From Mauremys mutica (Eukaryota; Chordata; Testudines; Geoemydidae): a DNA stretch of 64,000 nt. The notes under the pieces were generated by a model that was not told where the DNA came from, did no database searches, and saw nothing but the letters and a program-made list of their open reading frames with translations. The translations under genes and the position numbers were made by a program. Positions 28,801 to 40,800 of this stretch are shown here, piece after piece. Location of the stretch: assembly GCF_020497125.1 (NCBI RefSeq), contig NC_059075.1:29300003-29364002 (forward strand), written 5' to 3'. Positions within the stretch are counted from its first letter, which is position 1, and each line of letters opens with the position of its first letter.

Positions 28801-31800
28801 GTGTGGACACGCTCATAGTGTGAGAGGCAGAAAGAAGACTTGGGATGCATGCCATTCAGGGAAACTCTTGAACAAAATCTTGAGCAAGCCCAGGGTATTG
28901 AGATGTTTGTTTAGAATAAGCCTTCTTAAGGTCCCTGAAAAGGGAATTGCGTGCACTAGACAGGAGTTTCTCTCTTTCCACTTGCCACACTCAGTGTAGG
29001 GTAAGGTGTTTTGTCTAATCCCTGTCTAGGTGTGAACATGTGTATGAAGATGTGGTGGGCTCACACCACAGCACCCAGGTCCAGAACCAGATTTCAAACA
29101 CTCCAAAGTTAAAGGAGGTCTGGATTAGAGATTTGATCTGGCCTATTTTAAGGATACGGGCAATGGCCTAAAATGAAATTCAGGTCTGGATCCAGGGCTG
29201 GATTTCTAATGCCCTCTCCCTAATTTGGAGGATGTTCAGATTCAGCATTTTGATTTGCCCATTATAAAGAAAGAGGCCATCTATGAAATTATATCCAGAT
29301 CTGAATATACACTGTGTGTATCACCTCAAACCTTATCAAGTTCAGGGTAATCAGTACCAGGGTTTTGGTTCAGTCCAACCTCTAGCATGAAATAAAGAAG
29401 TTAAATGGAATTGCTCCCTTCATATGGAATTAACAATTCTGCAGATTTAAAACAGCCACACAGAAAAGGGAGTTGTGCAGACCTCTACATTCTGCTTTTG
29501 TAACCTATAAAACTATCTGCTTCACTCAGTCCAGCAACTTGAATGCTTATAAAGTGTGAAGAATTTCTCACCAAGAATACACTATGCAATGTACTGCTCT
29601 GTGCAGAGTTAGGTGACACAGCAGTAAAATGTTTGCACCTTTTCTATGCTGCAAATTCCAACAGTGCTGCCACTGATGGAGTTCCACCCAAATGGGGATT
29701 ATCCTAGTGTATACCTTTGAGCAAGTCACTAATGAGAGGGGAGAGGAAGAGTACATGCCAGAATCCAGGACAATTTGCATGGCTGAATAGTTTGGGAGGC
29801 CCACTCAGCTTATGCTGAGGCTGTTTTGCTGCACACAAAGTCTTGTGTGCAGTGTTTGCCTGATTTTCAAATGTTTTCATTGTTTGATTAGCCAATTGAA
29901 AATACACTGACATGGAATAAGAACCACACTTCCTAGCTACTCTCAATATCCCTATAAAGATTTTTTGGCTATTAATGCAACATATTAATTGAACATCATT
30001 CCATTTGTTGGACCTGAAAGAGTCCTTTAAGTTAACACAGATGGGTTCAGCACCCTAAAATATTCAGTGAGCTAAACATTTCATGATGGTTAAATGATTT
30101 TATTCATGAAATCTGGGAATGTGAAGTATAAACACAGCTCCTGAGAGTTTGCAGCCAAAATGGGATTCTGCAGGTAATGTGTATTTCTACATACGTACTT
30201 TTCCCACTAACATAGAACATGGAGTGTTTCTGAATTCCATGGTCTCTGAATGTAGGCTCTCAGTGAGTTTTTCATTCAACTTTAATACTTGCTTGTTAAC
30301 ATATTTTAGAGCAAGAGAGAATGTTTCTTCTCTCCAAGACAATACAAATGGTCTAACTTCCAAAGCAGCCTCTGAAAGTATGGGTGCAATTTTCTAAGCG
30401 TAAATATTTTTGTAGGTGCAAATCACGTAGTTATACACAAAAATGCACCGTGAACTCAAAACTATCTGCATATGAAAAATGAAGCCACAAAAATGTAGGC
30501 ATACAAAAATTATATCTGCAATATCAAAGGCCATCTGAAGGCCACTTTGAAAATTCAGGTCAATGAATCCATTATACTGTGGGAAAATTGGAATACAAGT
30601 AATATTCCTAATGAAGTCCCAAACCCATAACAGCTCTCTTTAACAAGTTGCAAGGTCATATCACCTACCTAAATCTATTCTCTAATCATACTTAGTACTT
30701 ATTGGTTTTTATATTGCAACTAGAGTGGACTAAACCAAATCACTAGATCAGAGCAACTCTGAACCGTTAATGTCATTCAGATCCAGATCTGGATCCAAAC
30801 TTTTTGCCTATGCCCATTGCTATAATAGGCTGGACCAAAATCCAGATCTGAAAGCCCATTGAACTATGGGACAGCTCAGCTTCTAGTTTTGCTGCTCAGG
30901 CTCATCTCGGTAGGATCCTACAGCTTTAGGATTCTCAGAGAGGTCACAGTCAAACTTGTGAAATTTTATAGCAACCTTCTCTCTTCTTTACTTTAAGCAT
31001 GTGTGCACTCCACTAACCTATAGTAGGGCCAAGCAAACCAGGTTTTGTTTTAGAATCAGCCACTCAATAAGCAGCTCAACTGGGCAAATTGGGCAACAGC
31101 CACTGCTGTAATTTATTTATACCATACCGTACTTTTAATTATATTGAGCTCTGACTCCTTCTGGTTGAGCACTGATCCATAAGATCCATTAACCAAGAAG
31201 AAATCAATACTTATCCCCTAACATTTTTTCTCTTGAATAGCATAATTTAAAACTTACCTCAATAAAGTCTGAGAAAAGTATTTCAGAGTGTTTGCAATGT
31301 CTGTTCCAGAGGGCACAGGGTAAATGTTGTGAAGAACGCGGTTATGGTATTCCTGTAGGTAGCGGATCTTGGAAGCAACTGGATAAAAAAAAAAAAAACA
31401 CAGAGACTTTAATTTAGCTTAATTCAGGTTAAGACACCATATCAGTTTTCTACCCCTACTGTATTGTTAAAATTCATGCAGTGAGCTAAACCTAAGAGAC
31501 AAGTCTTTCCAATCTTTATAGTGGCTGAATGAACTGAATCCTTTGATGAAGGAGGGAAGCAAAAGGAAAAATTGTATATAGTATTTTAAAATCTGGTTTA
31601 GGCCTACTCTGTGCTAACAGATCAAACAAACACTTAGGGCAGGTCTACACTAAGGGCGGGGGTCGAACTAGGGTACGCAAGTTCAGCTACGTGAATAGCG
31701 TAGCTGAACTCGAAGTACCCTAGTTCGAACTACTTACCCGTCCAGACGCCGCGGGATCGAAGTCCGCGGCTCCAAGGTCGACTCCGCCACCGCCGTTTGC

Positions 31801-34800
31801 AGTGGTGGAGTACCGGAGTCGACTGGAGTGCGCGGGGAGTTCGAACTATCGCGTCCAGATTAGACGTGATAGTTCGAACTCCGAGAAGACGAACTCACCG
31901 CGTCGACCCGCAGGTAAGTGTAGACTAGCCCTTAGTGCCTGTCTCATTTTTTCCATTCATGGATCTCAAGCGTCACTTATAATGTTATGAGCTGGGTGAA
32001 ACCTTGTCATGGATTGAGTTCAAACCTCTTTGAGATTGGTAGATCTCTACCTATAACTATATGCATAAGCCCCACCTCAGACAAAAGGTGTGTGTGAACC
32101 CCGGGAGCTCCTGCCTGAGTGTTGTTTTGGGTAGGTGTGTGGGTACAAGGGAAGAGAGATCACCCAGAAACTAAGGTTAGCCAAGAACAGACTGAGTGAG
32201 AGGGATCACCTGCAGCAGCAGCTGAAGGCATGTGGCTCACCCTGGAAGAAATCTAGGGAGAGGTTTTTGGGTCACAGGCTCAGGCTGAAAAGAGTGCTCT
32301 TGGTGCTGTGAGCAAAATAAGCTGTTTGTTTCCTTCTTGTACATTCTTTGTAAACAAAATAAACTGTATCCAAGAAATACCTGACTACCACCAATTTCTA
32401 CTCCCAACTGGAACATGTACAGGGCTCCACATTTTGACTAGCCACTCAGGTCAAAAAGGGTGAGCAATAATTATTGATTCAGTAAGTCACACAACACTCA
32501 CGTGAGATAGGTAAGTATTACTACAGTCAATTTATGGATGGACAACCTGAGGGAAAGAGAAACTCAGTGGTTTGCGCTAGGCCATGTAGTGAATCAATTG
32601 TGTAAGATTATGTGTACAGTTTATTTACATCTATAGCAGGCAGCCTGGTCAGAGTGGGCTGGGGTCAGGGATGGTTCAAAGCAGCTTTTCTACAGTGGAG
32701 TGCAGGAGGCGAAATCGTAGCTTTAGGAAGAATAGCATTTTCCTTATTCTAATAAGTTCCTTTCCCTATTCATGATGGACTGCTGGTCTGCAAATGGACT
32801 GCTGGTCTTCTATTTTCTACCATAAAAATCACCCTGATTATAAAGAAGGTTAATTATAAAGAAAGCTCAGCATGTAAATCAGTTATAGGCCTAAGCTTAG
32901 AGGGCACATCTATTTTCTGTACAATACCACAGCAAACAAATACAATATAGCTATAGAAAAGGTCAACATTTTTGTTAATATGAAATACTGATGCTATTTC
33001 ATTATGTCACTTTGTTGTTGTCATTCTCTGAGAGTGGACAACATGACATAATAAATGTCAGCACAGCTTAAGATTTTAAATGCTTTAACTCTTCTTCAAC
33101 AAAGCAAGAGAACTTCAAAGTGCATGTTCACTATTCTCTCTGCAATGAGGAACATTACGGGTGGGATTTTCCACGCACTCAGAACTGGCCTGACTCTGCC
33201 CCTATTCAAGTCAGTGTTAAAAATCCCATTGACTTCAGTGGAAGCAGAATTGGGCAGTGCTAGCATTGGTGAAAATCCTGCCCTATAGATATATAAAACA
33301 ATTTAGGAACAAGGTAAGGCCATCCATCACAACATGCCAGACTACAGCTAAATGTAGGTATCTCTTGAACACATTTACGGTATATATTTTGCTTTGATCA
33401 ACTCCCCCAGTGAACAATCCTATATATTTATTAAATACAAAAACTATGCTATAATTATTCAGGTTGCAAAGTCAAGCACTCAAAAGTTAGGAAATGCCAG
33501 AATTAAGGTTGCCTATGCAACCTGAATTCAGCCCTGTTGGATGTATGCATTATGATACTGATTTTAATAACATGATCATATTTATTTTTTTCCCAGGACC
33601 TCTGCACAAAATTGTGTATGCCTAAAGGGGAGCTTAGGTGGAGGCTGTATCTCTAATTTTATGGATAACTTTCATAATTTAAAAAAAAAAGTCCCCTCAA
33701 AGTCTCCTTTTTTTCAGTGTGCAATTTTTCATGTTTGTATCTTTACAGTAGCAAGGTTTTTGCATAAACAAGCTACATTTGTGCATCCAACTGGGTATTG
33801 ATGGCCTTGTGGGTCATACTAGTCATATTTTGTCCTCAACTATCCATTCAGTGGACTCAAAATAATATACAGATGGTTGGGACCAACAAAATAGAAGGCT
33901 AAAGAATCCAGTAGCAAAAATCATGTTCTGAGTTCTGAATGACTACAGAATAAACGTGTTAAATCTTATTCAGTGATTATGCAAGGCAAGGAAGGCTTTC
34001 TTTCCCTCCACCACAATATCTATGACATTCTTGTTAGCAGAACTGGTGCATTTGGGTTCTCCACTTGTGAGCAAAACAGGCACCTCAGATTTAAATGGAA
34101 AAAGCTTTTCTAGTACACCATGCATTCTCCCTGCGTATAATGTATATTATTACTGTTTACTGATACAGCCTTATAGATGTAAATGACCCTTTACAAATAA
34201 GTAAGAATACGGATCCCTGTTCCCAAAATCTCGTTAGACAACTAGATTATAGAACATCCTTTGCGTAGGTGCTCAGATTCCATGGTAATGAGAGTCATAC
34301 AGTATAAATACATGGATTAGATTAGGAAAGAGCCTTTTCTATTTACTTAATGTTGTTTGTGTTGCCAGTCTCCCTGGTGCAAAGGATATGAAGCCTAGTA
34401 GATTTGTAAAATAATCAGGTCACAAATCAGATTTCCCAACCAAAGAACAACTCACAGCTGGATTTATAGTTCATTGCAGGTGCCATGCTACGCAGTCAGA
34501 TGTCCATAACTGAAATAGGAAAACCAATGCCAGAGATATTAGTCAAGCTGTATTTTAAAGAGCCTCCTTCATCTTTACAGCCACTTGTTTTCAAGAGAGG
34601 GAAAAGCATGTCGGGAGCTGTTTTGTGCAAAGTAGGAAACCTGTTTATTTCTATTAAGCAAGGTAGTGCCCAAATGAAATCAATCAACATAAAAGAACAT
34701 TCATAAATGCAATAGCTAGATAATAATTTTGTTTGTAAAATGAGTCACTTCATGTTCTTTTGCTATCAGACCATACCTCCCATAGAAATGTAATTATATC

Positions 34801-37800
34801 ATGTCCCAGATTAATGAGAGCTTTTTTGAATGAAAGCATTACATCATATTGCAAACCTTTGTACCTACAGATAGGCTCCTAAATCCAGTGCAGGCATTGG
34901 ATTATGAATAACTGATTTTGAAAAGCCTTGAGCATCCATAAATCCTATTATCTTCAACAGGAAGTGCAGGTGTTTAGCACTTTAGAAAATCAGGCCACTT
35001 GTACTGCTATGTCTAAATATGGATTTAGGAGTCTTGCTTTAACTATCCATGTTTTAAAATGTTGACATAAATATCTGCTAGCTTCAATGTCTATCTCCAC
35101 CCTGCATATGCATCTAAACTCTGAAATTCCTCTTTGACACAAGTGTAAAAGCTGCGTTGGATTCTTTGGAGATGGTCTCCTTGTTTGTTTCAAAGTCCTG
35201 GACAGGAAAATGGAGGGGAGTTGGCATTCCCAGAACATTACTTACCATGAGCAGATGCCAGTTTTAATTACTGGAGGAAAAGGGAATTAACAGGTGGTCT
35301 CCAGGTTGTTTGCTGTCAGTGGGTGCTATTATGTGCAATAACTCAGCTCCACTGGAGTGCTGTGATTTTAGGCTTAATCATTGACTTTACTTTTCAGAAT
35401 GTGCTCAGAAGGATGAAGAGGATAAAGAAGAGTAGCATGGCAGGTGACCTCCTGTGACCCTCTGTTGGCTGTCACCATTATACCTTTTGTTAGGATGACC
35501 TGGTATTGCTCAGAGCAGTAGGAAACAAACTGTTACTTGGTCATGTATTCCTGCGGAGTTCCACACCACCAATGATTAGGATTGGAATTTTTGCATTTCT
35601 GATCTGGTCAGTGTATTCTTTCACTTTAGTTTTTTCTGCTGTTTCATGGCAAATTCTGGACTCATCATTACTTGTTACGCCTACGAGAGACAATCTGTTT
35701 CTTGCCTGTCAGTCAAGCAGGACAGTAGCAGTGGCAGCATCAGTTGAGGTTTGAGGGATAGCCTGGTAATGGTGCATAAGCCAGTGTAATTCTTGTTGGA
35801 AATCATCACCATGTGTCAAAAAGTGCAGGTGAAAGAGAATTGGAATTATGCAAAGAGGAAATAAATACACTTTACAATGCCATAAAGAACTAGGCAAAGG
35901 AGGAGCCTTGATAAACATATTATAAAACAAAAGTTCAGTGGGTTAGGAATTTCTGGATCCCCAACCTGAAGCATCATGAGGAGGAGAAAGCCAGCTTCAG
36001 GACCGGAACAGAGGAGAAATCCATGATCTGGATCCACAAGTGAATCCCATTTAAAACCAATGTACAGACCAAAACTGTAAAAAAAAAAAAGGGGGGGGGG
36101 GTTCCTTAAAACTAAAAGAAACAGGGAGAAGGCAATGCCAGTGTGAGGGCTCCAGAGCAGCACCAGAGGTGGGGGGGGGGAAGAAAGTAAATAGCAGCCA
36201 GCAAAAAGTGAGTGAAAGAAGCCCGAAGTAGAACAGGCCAAGAATATTAGGGTTGAGGGAACACGAAGGCTGATAACAGAAAGGGAAAACATCAAAAATG
36301 GTGCTGATGGAGAGGGTGGAAAGCAGAAGGAACTGTTCCATATATTAATGTGAACATAAGAACATAAAAACAGCCATACAGGGTCAGAACAAAGGTCCAT
36401 TCAGCCCAGTATTCTGTCTACCGACAGTGACCAATGCCAGGTGCCCCAGAGGGAGTGAACCTAACAGGCAATGATCAAGTGATCTCTCTCCTGCCATCCA
36501 TCTCCACCCTCTGACAAACAGAGGCTAGGGACACCATTCCTTACCCATCCTAGCTAATAGCCATTAATGGACTTAACCTCCATGAATTTATCTAGTTCTC
36601 TTTTAAACCCTGTTATAGTCCTAGCCTTCACAACCTCCTCAGGCAAGGAGTTCTACAGGTTGCCTGTGCACTGTGTGAAGAAGAACTTCCTTTTATTTGT
36701 GTTAAACCTGCTGCCCATTAATTTAATTTGGTGGCCCCTAGTTCTTATATTATGGGAATAAGTAAATAATTTTTCCTTATTCACTTTCTCCACACCACTC
36801 ATGATTTTATATATCTGTATAATATCCCCCCTTAGTCTCCTCTTTTCCAAGCTGAAAAGTCCTAGCCTCTTTAATCTCTCCTCATATGGGACGCATTCCA
36901 AACCCCTAATCATTTTAGTTGCCCTTCTCTGAACCTTTTCTAATGCCAGTATATCTTTTCTGAGATGAGGAGACCACATCTGTACACAGTATTCAAGTTG
37001 TGGGCGTACCATGGATTTATATAAGGGAAATAAGATATTCTCCATCTTATTCTCTTTCCCTTTTTTAATTATTCCTAACATCTTGTTTGCCTTTTTGACT
37101 GCCACTGCACACTCGTGCAGGTCTTCCAAGAACTATCCACGATGACTCCAAGATCTCTTTCCTGATTAGTTGTAGCTAAATTAGCTCCCATAATATTGTA
37201 TGTATAGTTGGGGTTATTTTTTCCAATGTGCATTACTTTACATTTATCCACATTAAATTTCATTTGCCATTTTGTTGCCCAATCACTTAGTTTTGTGAGA
37301 CCTTTTTGAAGTTCTTCACAGTCTGCTTTGGTCTTAACTATCTTGAGCAGTTTAGTATCAACTGCAAACTTTGCCACCTCACTGTTTACCCCTTTCTCCA
37401 GATCATTTATGAATAAATTGAATAGGATTCGTCCTAGGACTGACTCTTGGGGAGCACTACTAGTTACCTCTCTCCATTCTGAAAATGTACCATTTATTCC
37501 TACCCTTTGTTCCTTGTCTTTTAACCAGTTCTCAATCCATGAAAGGATCTTCCCTCTTATCCCATGACAACTTAATTTACATAAGAGCCTTTGGTGAGGG
37601 ACCTTGTCAAAGGCTTTCTAGAAATCTAAGTACGCTATGTCAACTGGATCCCCCTTGTCAACATGTTTGTTGACCCCTTCAAAGAACTCTAATAGATTAG
37701 TAAGACACGATTTCCCTTTACAGAAACCATGTTATTTTTGCCCAACAATTTATGTTCTTCCATGTGTCTGATAATTTTATTCTTTACTGTTGTTTCAACT

Positions 37801-40800
37801 AATTTGCCCAGTACTGATGTTAGACTTACCGGGAAGTAATGTGAAGTAATCTGAGGTAAGATACAGAGTAGCATGAGAAGGGGGAGCAGGTTCAGAAAAT
37901 GTGGGAGAGACAGAGAAAAAAAGTAGCACAATGGGCGAGAGCAGAACATTGCATCGTGCAGAGAGGAAGTACAGAATTTTCTCTTTCATTTTTAAGAACA
38001 TAAGAATTGTCATACTGGGTCAGACCAAAGGTCCATCTAGCCCAGTATCCTGTCTTCTGGCAGTGGCCAATGCCAGGTGGCCCAGAGGGAATTAACAGAA
38101 CAGGTAATCATCAAGTGATCCATCCCCTTTTGCCCATTCCCAGCTTCTGGCAAACAGAGGTTAGGGACACCATCCCTTGATTTATAAAAATGCACCCTCC
38201 ATAAAGGATGCACCTAGGCCATCAGCACAACACTTAAAAGACAAAAATATCAGCTACAATAACTTAGAGATTAACCCCAAAAGTTAAAAAAAAAAGATGT
38301 CCCTTTGTCCTAATGAGGCAAAGGCCTGTAAAAAACACAAAGGCTTTGCACTATAACCTAAAGATCAACAGACATGGACCAAAGAGGGAAGTGAATTTCA
38401 ACATCCAGAATGTCAGGTGAAATTATTCCAGCTGAGCCAAAAGCACTCTAAGCCCTTGATCACAGAGCAATCCCAACACATCATTAAGATAGTGCATCAG
38501 AAGAAAAGGTTATATGGATTCAGTGCTGGTCTACAGTGGCATTTTTCTTATAATTTCCCACTATTGCACTAGCAAATATGCCAGTTATTAACAGTAGTAA
38601 CAATAGTGGGAGTGCTGATGTGGGCCAGCTGCTTGCATTCCAATCACCATCATCTGACTTTGCTGGCAGAGTAGATCTAAAAAACATGGTGGTTAAAAAG
38701 TCAGTGGCTACTAGCATCCACTCTAGGGTACGTCAATGGAGCTCCCCTGGTGTTTTTTAGCAGCAGTGCAGAATAGTTTGAAACAATAGAGTAGACAAGG
38801 TAAGAGAACGATGACTTCTGTATAAGCACAGAAGATGCATGGTGTGAGCCAGAGCAGCAGGCCAGCTTCCCTATTCCGTCAATGATCTTCTTCATGGGTA
38901 GATCACTTCTAAGGGTACGTCTACACTACGGGATTATTCCGATTTTACATAAACCGGTTTAGCAAAACAGATTGTATAAAATCGATTGCGCGCGGCCACA
39001 CTAAACACATTAAATCGGTGGTGTGCGTCCACGGTCCAAGGCTAGCGTCGATTTCTGGAGCGTTGCACTGTGGGTAGCTATCCCGTAGCTATCCCATAGT
39101 TCCCGCAGCCTCCCCCGCCCCTTGGAATTTCCGGGTTGTGATCCCAGTGCCTGATGGGGCAAAAATCATTGTCGCAGGTGGTTCTGGGTACAGCCTCACC
39201 CCTCCCTCCCTGAAAGCAGCAGACAAGCGTTTCGCGCCTTTTTTGCTTGGTGAACTGTGCGGACGCCATAACACAGCAAGCATGGACCCTGCTCAGCTCA
39301 ATACCGCAATCGTGGATGTTTTAAACACCTCGCGCACTCTCGTGCAGTATATGCTGAACCAGGACCTTCAAACCGAGGCGAGGAGGCGGCGGATACGGCA
39401 GCGCGGCGATGACAGTGATGAGGACGTAGACACAGAATTCTCTCAAACTGCGGGCCCCTGCGCTTTGGAGATCCTGATGGTAATGGGGCAGATTCTATCC
39501 ATTGAATGCCGATTTTGGGCCCGGGAAACAAGCACTGACTGGTGGGACCGCATTGTGTTGCAGGTGTGGGACGATTCCCAGTGGCTGCGAAACTTTCGCA
39601 TGCGTAAGGGCACTTTCATGGAACTTTGTGACTTGCTTGCCCCTGCCCTGAAACGCCATAATACCAAGATGAGAGCAGCCCTCACAGTAGAGAAGCGAGT
39701 GGCGATAGCCCTGTGGAAGCTTGCAACGCCAGACAGCTACCGGTCAGTCGGGAATCAATTTGGAGTTGGAAAATCTACTGTGGGGGCTGCTGTGATGCAA
39801 GCAGCCAAAGCAATCACTAAGCTGCTGCTACGAAAGGTTGTGACTCTGGGAAACGTGCAGGCCATAGTGGATGGCTTTGCTGCACTGGGATTCCCTAACT
39901 GTGGGGGGGCGATAGATGGAACCCATATCCCTATCTTGTCACCGCAGCGCCAGGGCACCCAGTACGTAAACCGCAAGGGGTACTTTTCAATGGTGCTGCA
40001 AGCACTGGTGGATCACAAGGGACGTTTCACAAACATCCACGTGGGATGGCCAGGGAGGGTTCATGACGCTCGCGTATTCAGAAGCACTACTCTGTTTAAA
40101 CGGCTGCAGCAAGGGAATTACTTCCCAGACCAGAAAATAACAGTTGGGGATGTTGAAATGCCTGTCGTTATCCTGGGGGACCCAGCCTACCCCTTGATGC
40201 CATGGCTCATGAAGCCATACACAGGCAGCCTGGACAGTGGTCAGGATCTGTTCAATTACAGGCTGAGCAAATGCAGAATGGTGGTGGAATGTGCATTTGG
40301 CCGTTTAAAGGCACGCTGGCGGACATTACTGACTCGCTCAGACCTCAGCCAAACCAATGTCCCCTATGTTATTGCTGCTTGCTCTATTCTCCACAATCTC
40401 TGTGAGAGTAAGGGGGAGACCTTTATGGCGGGGTGGGAGGCTGAGGCAAATCACCTGGCCGCTGATTACGCGCAGCCAGACACCAGGGAGATTAGAAGAG
40501 CACACCAGGAAGCGGTGCGCATCAGAGAAGCTTTGAAAACGAGCTTCATCAATGGCCAGGGTACAGTGTGACTGCTGTGTTTGTTGATGAACACCCAACC
40601 CCCCTTGATTGACTCATTCCCTGTAAGCAACTCACCCTCCCCCTTCGAGTACAGCTTACTTATGCAAATAAAGTCACTCTCATTTAAAAATCATGAATTC
40701 TTTATTAATTTATTATAAAAAGAGGGAGAGAAGTAAGGGTGTGGTTTGGGAGGAGGATAGGAAGGATGGAGAAGGCCATTAAAAAAAATTCACATTAACG

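Larger units (their letters stand above)
25508..31257. other. Intron 2, mostly unique AT-rich sequence
   Basis: Besides the palindromic repeats at 26759-27056 I found no element with clear ends. Two clusters of CCAGATCTGGATCC-like words occur near 27790-27920 and 29090-29330, and another near 30775-30870. No coding exon of UNC79 is expected between exons 2 and 3. Confidence 0.5.
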
